This document shows, one piece after another, positions 1 through 5,370 of a stretch of DNA of 5,809 bases. This stretch comes from Pseudomonadota bacterium (lineage in GTDB: Bacteria > Desulfobacterota > BSN033 > G020346125): the NCBI GenBank assembly GCA_030673585.1, contig DAOVIU010000098.1, forward strand, positions 1 to 5,809, given 5' to 3'. The notes under the pieces were generated by a model. That model was not told where the DNA came from and searched no databases. It saw nothing but the letters and a program-made list of their open reading frames with translations. The number at the start of each line of letters is the position of its first letter. Position 1 is the stretch's first letter. The position numbers were made by a program, and so were the translations under genes.

Positions 1-732
1 CTCGAGCAGATCCATCGATTGTTCAATATCCTCCTCAAATCGGAGGAGGAGATCTCCAGGTCGAGCTTTCCCAAGGTGATCATGGAAGTAGCCCTGGTCA
101 AAATGGCCGCCCTCCGACAGTTGGTTCCATTGGACCAAATCATGGACAGGCTCAAGGAGTTGGAGTCGAACCTGGCGGCTTACCCACCCGAAGTGCCAAT
201 TGCCGAGTTGGGGAACGAGGAAGGCCTGGACTCCGAGCCCCCCATTCCCCCTCCCCCAACGGTAGAGGAGGAAGCCCATCCAGTAACCGCCGAGGCAACG
301 GGAGGGAAAACCCCTCAGGCAGCCGATTTGGATGAGAAATGGGCGAAGTTGATCGATCATATGAAGGCACAAAACCCCATCCTGGGGTCATTCCTCAGGT
401 ATGGACGGCTTCTTCACGTGGACGATGAGAGGATCGAAATCGGATTCGAGAAAAGCTCGTTCTACCTGGAGAAGATGTCGGAGGAGGAAAACAGAAGACA
501 GTGCGAGGAGGTCTGTCGGGATTTCTTTGGGAAGGAGCTGAGGCTCGTCTTTCGGGATTTTGTGGGAGGGCAAAGCGATGCCGGTGGTGAGAAGGAGAAA
601 AATGAGGGGCCGACGGATAGGGAGAGGCACCTGAGAAAGGAGGCTATGGAGAATTCCGCCGTTAAGGATGCGGTTGAGATCTTCGACGGAACCATTGAGG
701 AAATCAAGACGGGGATAAGGGTTAAGTCCTAA
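1..732 (+). CDS. dnaX: DNA polymerase III subunit gamma/tau, C-terminal part (5' truncated)
   Basis: The reading frame is open from base 1 to a TAA at 730-732 (243 residues visible), so the gene starts upstream; the TTG at 19 is an internal leucine. The first about 60 residues read like the end of the DnaX clamp-loader collar domain (LFNILLKSEEEI, then MEVALVKMAAL, then VPLDQIMDRL). A proline/glutamate-rich linker follows (about residues 78-105, with a PPIPPPP run). Next comes a tau-type C-terminal domain with WAKLIDHMKAQNPILGSFL and ELRLVF segments, and a final VEIFDGTIEEIK motif like the end of many DnaX proteins. The family loads the sliding clamp and, as tau, tethers polymerase cores and helicase at the replication fork. 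The ATPase part lies outside the window. I see no A-AAA-AAG type slippery site in the visible part. The identity also fits the neighbours, since dnaX-ybaB-recR is a very common bacterial order. Confidence 0.9.
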   Translation, partial: LEQIHRLFNILLKSEEEISRSSFPKVIMEVALVKMAALRQLVPLDQIMDRLKELESNLAAYPPEVPIAELGNEEGLDSEPPIPPPPTVEEEAHPVTAEATGGKTPQAADLDEKWAKLIDHMKAQNPILGSFLRYGRLLHVDDERIEIGFEKSSFYLEKMSEEENRRQCEEVCRDFFGKELRLVFRDFVGGQSDAGGEKEKNEGPTDRERHLRKEAMENSAVKDAVEIFDGTIEEIKTGIRVKS

Positions 733-749
733 TCCCCCCGACACGTTTT

Positions 750-756
750 GGAGGGG
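750..756 (+). promoter_or_regulatory. Strong Shine-Dalgarno site of ybaB
   Basis: GGAGGGG lies 6 nt before the ATG at 763. A C-run at 734-739, just after the dnaX stop, could pair with its G-run through a loop of about 14 nt, so partial sequestration is possible but unproven. Confidence 0.55.
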
Positions 757-762
757 TAGTTT

Positions 763-1077
763 ATGGCAAAAGGCCTTGGAGGAATGCTAAAACAGGCTCA
801 GAAGATTCAGGCCCAGCTGGCGAAAATGCAAGATGAAATGGCCCAAAAAACCATCGAGGCCTCTTCCGGAGGAGGGATGGTGAGCGTGGTGGTGAACGGG
901 AAGCAGGAGGTGATCTCTATCAGAATCGAACCGGAAGTGGTCAACCCTGAGGATATCGACATGCTTCAGGATCTGGTCCTCGCAGCCGTAAACGAGGGGA
1001 TCAGGAAAGCGCAGGAGATGGTCAGCGAGGAGATGAAAAAGCTGACGGGGGGGCTGAACATTCCTGGGTTATTCTAA
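763..1077 (+). CDS. ybaB: YbaB/EbfC family nucleoid-associated DNA-binding protein
   Basis: This 104-residue protein has the size and layout of the YbaB/EbfC family. A glycine-rich N-terminus (AKGLGGMLKQAQKIQ) leads into a long amphipathic helix (about residues 8-30). A short strand pair follows (VSVVVNGKQEVISIRIEPEVV, broken here by a predicted turn at NGK), then a second long helix with DLVLAAVNEGIRKAQE, and a C-terminal GGLNIPGLF tail typical of the family. Members form dimers shaped like tweezers that bind DNA and affect nucleoid structure and expression. The start is well set by GGAGGGG 6 nt upstream. It sits 30 nt after dnaX and 39 nt before recR, the usual order, so all three are probably co-transcribed from a promoter upstream of the window. 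Nothing looks broken or unusual. The identity is secure; its exact cellular target is not readable from sequence. Confidence 0.93.
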   Translation: MAKGLGGMLKQAQKIQAQLAKMQDEMAQKTIEASSGGGMVSVVVNGKQEVISIRIEPEVVNPEDIDMLQDLVLAAVNEGIRKAQEMVSEEMKKLTGGLNIPGLF

Positions 1078-1116
1078 GGGTTCATAAGCCCGGATGGGGT
1101 ATGAGGAGAGATGCCG

Positions 1117-1710
1117 ATGCACGCCGAACCCATTGAACGTTTGATTAACGAGCTGAGCAAACTTCCGGGAATCGGACGGAAGACCGCTGCTCGGCTGGCT
1201 TTTCACATCCTTCGCATCCAAAAGGGGAAAGCCCAGGAACTGGCTCGGGCAATTATCGACGTGAAGGAGAAGATTCAACTATGCTCAGTGTGCTTCAACT
1301 TGACGGACAGAGACCCGTGCGGAATTTGCAATGATTCCCGGAGAAGCGATGAGGTCATCTGTGTAGTTGAGGAGCCGAACGACCTCATGGCCATCGAAGG
1401 AACGGGGGATTTTCACGGCAAATATCACGTCCTCCACGGGACGTTGTCTCCCTTGGAGGGAATCGGTCCAGAGGATATCAAGGCCAAGGAACTCCTGGAA
1501 AGGCTAGAGAGCGGTAAGGTGAAAGAAGTAATCATGGCCACCAATCCCAATGTGGAGGGAGGTGCCACGGCGCTGTACCTGACCAAGTTGATCAAGCCCC
1601 TTGGGGTGAGGATCACACGTATTGCCTATGGGATCCCCATGGGCGGGGACATCGAGTATACCGATGGCGTTACCTTGGTTAAGGCCATGGAGGGACGCCG
1701 GGAGATTTGA
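1117..1710 (+). CDS. recR: Recombination mediator protein RecR
   Basis: RecR works with RecO (and RecF) to load RecA on gapped single-stranded DNA. Full family length is seen (197 residues from this start). A helix-hairpin-helix region has LSKLPGIGRKTAARLAFHIL (residues 13-32). A four-cysteine zinc site follows: C56-x2-C59 and C68-x2-C71 (CSVC, CGIC). A Toprim domain begins near VICVVEEPNDLMAIE (about residues 80-94) and includes LHGTLSPLEGIGP and ATNPNVEGGATALYL. The C-terminus carries the usual RIAYGIPMGGDIEYTD segment. Two ATGs are possible. The one at 1111 lies only 2 nt after the AGGAG at 1104-1108, while 1117 is 8 nt away, so I prefer 1117; the 1111 start would add Met-Pro. All key residues are present and the gene looks intact. 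The stop codon at 1708-1710 overlaps the -35 element of a candidate promoter for the next operon. Confidence 0.96.
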   Translation: MHAEPIERLINELSKLPGIGRKTAARLAFHILRIQKGKAQELARAIIDVKEKIQLCSVCFNLTDRDPCGICNDSRRSDEVICVVEEPNDLMAIEGTGDFHGKYHVLHGTLSPLEGIGPEDIKAKELLERLESGKVKEVIMATNPNVEGGATALYLTKLIKPLGVRITRIAYGIPMGGDIEYTDGVTLVKAMEGRREI

Positions 1711-1736
1711 GAATGGCGGGGGTTTTTGGGTATAAT
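1707..1736 (+). promoter_or_regulatory. Candidate sigma70-type promoter P1 for the por-nuo operon
   Basis: TTGAGA (1707-1712) and a perfect TATAAT (1731-1736) are separated by 18 nt. The -35 overlaps the recR stop codon. Transcription would start near 1743, about 80 nt before the gamma-subunit gene. This is the best consensus match in the only sizeable intergenic gap and sits where the gene theme changes from DNA repair to energy metabolism. It is called by eye only. Confidence 0.6.
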
Positions 1737-1785
1737 TTATTCGGTACCAGGGTAAAAAAGACTGGAATTTTCCGCAAAAAAATTT

Positions 1786-1791
1786 TATAGT
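1786..1791 (+). promoter_or_regulatory. Possible second -10 element (P2) next to the inverted repeat
   Basis: TATAGT matches the -10 consensus at five of six positions and lies in an A/T-rich run, but the matching -35 region (TGGAAT near 1763) is poor. If real, its start point would fall near 1798, inside the Rex-like inverted repeat, the classic layout for a repressor site. Weak on its own. Confidence 0.3.
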
Positions 1792-1794
1792 TCC

Positions 1795-1812
1795 TTGTTA
1801 TTTTTTTAACAA
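1795..1812 (+). promoter_or_regulatory. Rex-like operator (18-bp inverted repeat)
   Basis: The sequence is TTGTTAT-TTTT-TTAACAA. It differs at one position from TTGTTAANNNNTTAACAA, the Rex operator form known in clostridia and relatives. The perfect inverted repeat extends one more base on each side (C at 1794, G at 1813), giving 7-bp arms around six T. Rex is an NADH/NAD+-sensing repressor that controls fermentation and redox genes when NADH is low. The site lies 13 nt before the start codon of an operon containing NADH-linked subunits, so the function fits. An RNA hairpin is the alternative reading; it is not an intrinsic terminator, because the T-run lies in the loop and not after the stem. 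Confidence 0.6.
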
Positions 1813-1814
1813 GT

Positions 1815-1820
1815 AAGGGG
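1815..1820 (+). promoter_or_regulatory. Shine-Dalgarno site deciding the gamma-subunit start
   Basis: AAGGGG lies 5 nt before the ATG at 1826. The upstream in-frame GTG at 1820 overlaps this site and is therefore unlikely to be the start. The inverted repeat ends 1 nt before it, so a folded hairpin or bound repressor would also crowd the ribosome site. Confidence 0.6.
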
Positions 1821-1825
1821 TGAAG

Positions 1826-2380
1826 ATGATCGAGATCAGATTTCATGGTCGTGGGGGGCAAGGTGCTGTAACCTCGGCGGAGCTGCTCGCCCATGCAGCC
1901 ATCAACGAGGGTCGATATGCTCAGGCATTTCCCAGTTTCGGGCCTGAAAGGAGGGGCGCTCCCGTTATGGCCTTCTGCCGGATTTCGGATGACCCCATCC
2001 GGATCAGGGCGAACATCTCCGAGCCGGACCTCGTGGTGGTCTTGGACTACTCCATCTTGCGGATTGTGGATGTCACATCGGGCCTGAAGCTTCCCCACGG
2101 GATACTGGTTACCGATTCCAAATTCCCGGCGGAGAAGGTGAGGGCTGATTTCAACATCAAGGCGAAATTGGCGGCCGTGGATGCAACGGCAATCGCCATG
2201 GAGGTTTTGGGTCTAGCCATTACCAACACCACCATGCTCGGGTCCCTCGTAAAGGCGTCCGATGTCATACAGAGGGAATCCCTCATCGAGCCCCTGCACG
2301 AGCGATTCGGCCGAATTGCGGAAAAGAACATCGTCGCCTATGAAAGGGCATTTGAGGAGACGGTGCTCTTAGATGGATAG
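1826..2380 (+). CDS. porG: 2-oxoacid:ferredoxin oxidoreductase gamma subunit (PorG/PorC type)
   Basis: This is the gamma subunit (184 residues) of a thiamine-diphosphate enzyme that oxidises a 2-oxoacid, most likely pyruvate, with CoA to acyl-CoA and CO2. It is cytoplasmic, with no signal peptide or membrane segment. The opening is diagnostic of the family: [21 protein letters not shown] (residues 2-22), a glycine-rich loop thought to contact CoA or subunit interfaces. It is followed by [22 protein letters not shown] (32-53), a conserved block of PorG/VorG/KorC proteins. Later, [13 protein letters not shown] matches the family's NTPMLGAL-like segment. The start at 1826 gives the usual N-terminus and a well-spaced AAGGGG. 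It is the first gene of the operon, 37 nt before the delta-subunit gene. In Thermotoga and archaea the same order (gamma, delta, alpha, beta) encodes pyruvate or ketoisovalerate enzymes; substrate choice cannot be fixed from this subunit alone. Confidence 0.92.
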
Positions 2381-2417
2381 GGAGATGGAACCCAGCGAAT
2401 GAAGGAGATGAGAGGCG

Positions 2418-2708
2418 GTGAAGAAGGAACTAGAATACAAATGGACTGATTTTGAACGTGGTTATGTGATCCCCGAGCCAGGAACTTCCAGGGAATACCA
2501 CACCGGGGACTGGAGGTCTCTGCGACCCGTCTTCGACCACGAGAGGTGTATTAAGTGCGGTGTCTGCTGGATCTTCTGCCCTGATTGTGCCATCCGATTT
2601 GATAAGGAGGGATTTGCGGAGGCGGACCTCGATTACTGCAAGGGCTGCGGAATCTGTGCCAGGGAGTGCCTGCCCGGGGCTATCACCATGATGGATGAGG
2701 AGGGATAG
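2418..2708 (+). CDS. porD: 2-oxoacid:ferredoxin oxidoreductase delta subunit, 2[4Fe-4S] ferredoxin-like
   Basis: This 96-residue electron-transfer subunit carries electrons from the catalytic beta subunit toward external ferredoxin or a partner. The N-terminal half has the PorD signature VIPEPGTSREYHTGDWRSLRPV (residues 17-38), which separates it from free ferredoxins. Two cluster motifs follow: C44-x2-C47-x2-C50-x3-C54 and C74-x2-C77-x2-C80-x3-C84, enough for two [4Fe-4S] clusters. An extra cysteine, C57, follows the first motif (CPDCAI), and the second ends CLPGAI where CP is more usual. The start is GTG: an in-frame TGA at 2409-2411 excludes anything further upstream, and AAGGAG at 2402-2407 is 10 nt away. 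The gene's end overlaps the Shine-Dalgarno site of the alpha-subunit gene, which starts 2 nt after the stop, so the two are translationally close. Confidence 0.93.
   Translation: MKKELEYKWTDFERGYVIPEPGTSREYHTGDWRSLRPVFDHERCIKCGVCWIFCPDCAIRFDKEGFAEADLDYCKGCGICARECLPGAITMMDEEG
2698..2704 (+). promoter_or_regulatory. Shine-Dalgarno site of porA inside the porD 3' end
   Basis: AGGAGGG, 6 nt before the porA ATG, is the strongest ribosome site in the operon and is embedded in the last codons of porD. Confidence 0.6.
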
Positions 2709-2710
2709 GG

Positions 2711-3886
2711 ATGGGAAAGAGAGTGGGTTTGGAGGTTTCCTTCGCGGCCAGCGAGGCGGTGAAGCTCGCCAACGTCGATCTCGTTGCGGCATACCCCATT
2801 ACGCCTCAGACCCATATCGTTGAACGCTTGTCGGAATTCGTCAACAACGGAGAGCTCGACGCCGAGTTCGTGCCGGTTGAGTCGGAGCACTCGGCCATGA
2901 GCGTCTGCACGGGAGCCGCGGCGGTGGGTGCACGGACGTTTACCTGCACCAGCTCCCAGGGATTGATCCTCATGAGCGAGATCGTATATTGTACGGCCCC
3001 CATGAGGCTTCCCGTGCTCATGGTGCTTGCCAATCGCTCCCTTTCATCCCCCATCAGCATCTGGAACGACCATACCGACGTCATGTCCATCCGGGATTGC
3101 GGGTGGATTCAGTATTTCGCCGAAAACGGGCAGGATGTCTTCGATCACGTCATCATCAGCTATCGGGTTGGGGAGGATAAGAATGTTATGCTCCCGGTGA
3201 TCGTCAATATGGATGGGTTTAGCGTGAGCCACGTGGTCGAGCCGGTGGAGTTGCTGGATCAGGAGACGGTGGACGAGTTCCTACCTCCCTATGAACCTGA
3301 AGTCGTCTTGGATCCCGCGCATCCGGTAACCATAGGGGCCATTGTTCTGCCGACGTGCTATACAGAGACGAAAAAGGCTCAGGATGAGGCGCTGAAAGCA
3401 TCCGTGCCGACTATCCTGGAGGCGTGGAAGGAATTCGGCGATTTGACGGGCCGGTACTACCATCCCATCGAGGAGTACCGGACCGAGGGGGCGGAAGTAC
3501 TGCTGGTGACCATGGGAGGGATCGGCGAGACGGCCATGTGGGCCGTGGACCAGATGCGAGAGAAGGGGCGTTCCGTGGGCCTCCTCAAGATTCGGCTGTG
3601 GCGGCCATTCCCCTTCGAGGAATTCCGCAGGGCCGCCTCGAAGGCGAAAATTCTGGTAGTCGTGGATCGGGCTGTCTCGTATGGAGGGCCCGGCGGTCCG
3701 GTGGCAAGTGAGCTAAGATCGGCCCTTTACGACGAGCCGGAGCGGCCCCAGGTGGTGAATTTCATCGCCGGCCTTGCGAGTCGGGATATCGCCCCGTCCG
3801 ATTTCATTTCCATGGTGGATAAGGCCAAGGAGGCCTTTCAGAAGGGAATGGGGCCCGAATATGAAATGTATGGGGTGAGGGAATAA
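2711..3886 (+). CDS. porA: 2-oxoacid (pyruvate):ferredoxin oxidoreductase alpha subunit
   Basis: The alpha subunit (391 residues) supplies the pyrimidine-binding half of the thiamine-diphosphate site and a C-terminal transketolase-like domain. Key blocks are: VAAYPITPQTHIVE (25-38), with the family's YPITPQT loop; PVESEHSAM (55-63), with the conserved glutamate E57; ARTFTCTSSQGL (74-85); LRLPVLM-type and NRSLSSPISIWNDHTDVM segments that line the substrate and cofactor region; and RDCGWIQ. The C-terminal domain contains VLLVTMGGIGETA, VGLLKIRLWRPFPFEEF and AVSYGGPGGP, as in PorA proteins. The match to pyruvate-type PorA is strong throughout, which is why I favour pyruvate over 2-ketoisovalerate, though this is inference. 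There are several cysteines (C66, C79 and others) with no known cluster role; TCTSSQG replaces the more usual TATSSQG. It starts 2 nt after porD behind AGGAGGG, and its TAA shares its last A with the porB ATG. Confidence 0.94.
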   Translation: MGKRVGLEVSFAASEAVKLANVDLVAAYPITPQTHIVERLSEFVNNGELDAEFVPVESEHSAMSVCTGAAAVGARTFTCTSSQGLILMSEIVYCTAPMRLPVLMVLANRSLSSPISIWNDHTDVMSIRDCGWIQYFAENGQDVFDHVIISYRVGEDKNVMLPVIVNMDGFSVSHVVEPVELLDQETVDEFLPPYEPEVVLDPAHPVTIGAIVLPTCYTETKKAQDEALKASVPTILEAWKEFGDLTGRYYHPIEEYRTEGAEVLLVTMGGIGETAMWAVDQMREKGRSVGLLKIRLWRPFPFEEFRRAASKAKILVVVDRAVSYGGPGGPVASELRSALYDEPERPQVVNFIAGLASRDIAPSDFISMVDKAKEAFQKGMGPEYEMYGVRE

Positions 3887-4821
3887 TGGAAAAGCTGAAT
3901 GTCTACGCGGCGAAGCTAGTTCCCAAGAACGAGAATTTCACTCAGGGACATCGGGCGTGCCAGGGGTGTGCTGAGGCCCTGGCACTGAGGCAGATCGGGA
4001 AAGCCCTGGGGAAGAACGTGATCACTGCCAGTGCCACGGGCTGTATGGAGGTGATATCATCACCATTTCCCTTCACGTCTTGGAACACGCCCTGGATACA
4101 CGTGGCCTTCGAGAATGCAGCGGCGGTCGCGACTGGCGCCGAGAGCGGCCTGAAGGCCCTGATGAGAAAGGGGAGGATACCCCGGAGGAAGATATTCGTC
4201 CTGGCCCTGGCCGGGGATGGAGGGACCAGCGATATCGGGTTGCAGGCACTCTCCGGGGCCCTGGAGAGGGGGCACGACTTCCTCTACATCTGTACGGACA
4301 ACGAGGCATACATGAATACGGGAATCCAGCGCTCCTCGGCTACGCCATTTGGGGCGTCGACGACGACATCCCCGGCGGGGAAGGTGGTTCCTGGGCAGGT
4401 TACGTGGAAGAAGAATATGGCCGCCATTGCAGCGGCCCACGATATTCCCTATGTGGCTACGGCATGCCCCAGCTATCCCTTCGATCTCATGGAGAAGGTG
4501 AAAAGGGGGGCCCGAGCCCAAGGACCGGCCTATATTCATGTCCTGGCGGTTTGTCCCACGGGGTGGAGGTCAGCGCCGGATCTCAGCATCCGATTGGGGA
4601 GGTTGGCGGTGGAGACGGGGATTTTCCCCCTTTATGAAGTCATCGACGGGAACTATAAAATCAGTATAGATCTACCGAAACTTCGACCAGTGGAGGATTA
4701 TTTTCGACTCCAGGGAAGGTTCCGACACCTGACGAAGGATATGATCCAAAAAATTCAGGAGAGGGTTACGCGGGAATACGAGAAACTCAAGCTGAAGGTG
4801 AAAATGAGCGAGGGAGAATAG
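3886..4821 (+). CDS. porB: 2-oxoacid (pyruvate):ferredoxin oxidoreductase beta subunit
   Basis: The beta subunit (311 residues) binds the diphosphate of thiamine-diphosphate through Mg2+ and holds the proximal [4Fe-4S] cluster. Cluster ligands expected for the family are all present: C25 and C28 (GHRACQGC), C53 (ATGCMEV) and C223 (VCPTGW). The thiamine-diphosphate motif starts at GDG 110-112 and ends near D138-N139 (CTDNEAYMNTGIQRS, 136-150), with the typical spacing. WNTPWIHVAFENAAAVATG (66-84) is a further PorB signature. The C-terminal tail (FPLYEVIDGNYKISIDLP, then a lysine/glutamate-rich helix) is normal. Start and stop are set by a 1-nt TAATG overlap with porA and direct abutment to nuoE, so this is an obligate operon. 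With gamma, delta and alpha it completes a four-subunit enzyme of the archaeal/Thermotoga type, not the single-chain NifJ type. Substrate identity is probable, not proven. Confidence 0.95.
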   Translation: MEKLNVYAAKLVPKNENFTQGHRACQGCAEALALRQIGKALGKNVITASATGCMEVISSPFPFTSWNTPWIHVAFENAAAVATGAESGLKALMRKGRIPRRKIFVLALAGDGGTSDIGLQALSGALERGHDFLYICTDNEAYMNTGIQRSSATPFGASTTTSPAGKVVPGQVTWKKNMAAIAAAHDIPYVATACPSYPFDLMEKVKRGARAQGPAYIHVLAVCPTGWRSAPDLSIRLGRLAVETGIFPLYEVIDGNYKISIDLPKLRPVEDYFRLQGRFRHLTKDMIQKIQERVTREYEKLKLKVKMSEGE

Positions 4822-5370
4822 ATGGAGCTGAGGGAAGTAGATAAGATTCTGAAGCAATATGGGCATGAGGAATCCGCCATTTTGGGCATTCTCCAGGATA
4901 TTCAGGACAAGGATCGCTACGTGGCAAAGGAAGTCTGTGAGCGCATCGCTGAAAAACTAGAGATCCCCGTTTCCCGGGTCTATCGGCTGGCCACCTTCTA
5001 TCGGGCATTTAGCCTTAGCCCTCGGGGTCGTCACCTGGTCAGTTGCTGCATGGGAACGGCCTGTCACGTTCGTGGAGCCCCGAGGATTTTGGATAAGCTT
5101 GAGATGGAGCTGAGCATTGAGTCCGGGGGAACGACCGAAGACCTGGTGTTCAGCCTGGAGACGGTTAATTGCCTCGGTGCCTGTGCCACTGGTCCGCTGG
5201 TTGTTATTGATGACCACTACTACGGCCACATGAGTTCAATAAAGGTAGATTCCGTTTTGAAGGATTACAGAAAACCGGCGAAAGGCGGAAAGGATGAGGG
5301 AAAGACTAAGAAACCCAGAAGATCTGGAAAGGCTGCGGCAGGAGCTTCAAAGGGAAAGAGATCCAAATAA
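4822..5370 (+). CDS. nuoE: NuoE/HndA-like NADH dehydrogenase 24 kDa [2Fe-2S] subunit with basic tail
   Basis: This is a thioredoxin-like [2Fe-2S] ferredoxin of the complex I 24 kDa/NuoE family, which also serves NADH-linked hydrogenases (HndA/HydC) and formate dehydrogenases. It relays electrons to or from the flavin subunit. An N-terminal helical domain (about residues 1-65, with VAKEVCERIAEKLEIPVSRVYRLATFYRAF) precedes the cluster domain. The ligands are C76-x4-C81 (CMGTACHVRGA) and C117-x3-C121 (CLGACATGPLV), the exact NuoE spacing. The normal family fold ends near residue 150. The remaining 32 residues are a lysine/arginine-rich low-complexity tail (10 Lys, 3 Arg, 2 acidic), most of it encoded where the next gene overlaps. 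It starts directly after the porB stop with AGGGAG 5 nt upstream. No signal peptide or membrane segment is visible, so a soluble cytoplasmic role is expected. Linked with por genes, it probably belongs to an NAD(H)-coupled oxidoreductase and not to membrane complex I. Confidence 0.93.
   Translation: MELREVDKILKQYGHEESAILGILQDIQDKDRYVAKEVCERIAEKLEIPVSRVYRLATFYRAFSLSPRGRHLVSCCMGTACHVRGAPRILDKLEMELSIESGGTTEDLVFSLETVNCLGACATGPLVVIDDHYYGHMSSIKVDSVLKDYRKPAKGGKDEGKTKKPRRSGKAAAGASKGKRSK
5281..5285 (+). promoter_or_regulatory. Shine-Dalgarno site for the internal nuoF-like start
   Basis: AAAGG lies 8 nt before the ATG at 5294, inside nuoE. It supports initiation within the upstream gene. The second AAAGG touching the ATG is too close to serve. 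Confidence 0.45.

Noticed and set aside
1..6. CTCGAG (a XhoI site) exactly at the window start
   Set aside because: It is in frame within dnaX (Leu-Glu) and probably a coincidence of where the window was cut.
388..744. A 118-codon - strand open frame opposite dnaX
   Set aside because: It is an antisense shadow of the DnaX C-terminal domain with no supporting motif.
734..756. C-run/G-run pairing that could hide the ybaB ribosome site
   Set aside because: Only 4-5 G-C pairs over a 14-nt loop, with no sign of conservation available; noted under the ribosome site but not claimed as a switch.
1696..1725. Possible intrinsic terminator after recR (CGCC paired with GGCG, then a T-run)
   Set aside because: The stem is only 4 bp with a loop of about 15 nt and G residues intervene before five T; too weak to call.
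1820..1825. GTG at 1820 as the porG start
   Set aside because: It overlaps the Shine-Dalgarno site; the ATG at 1826 gives the usual N-terminus and good spacing.
1679..2098. A 139-codon - strand open frame across the recR-porG gap
   Set aside because: It crosses the promoter/operator region and two genes, and shows no recognisable domain.
4060..4539. A 159-codon open frame on the - strand opposite porB
   Set aside because: Composition (Arg, Pro, Gly, Ser rich) is that of an antisense shadow; there is no ribosome site or family motif.
4080..4637. A 185-codon open frame on the + strand inside porB
   Set aside because: It lies in another frame of a clear PorB, has no recognisable motif, and is Arg/Gly/Glu-rich in the way shadow frames of GC-rich genes are.
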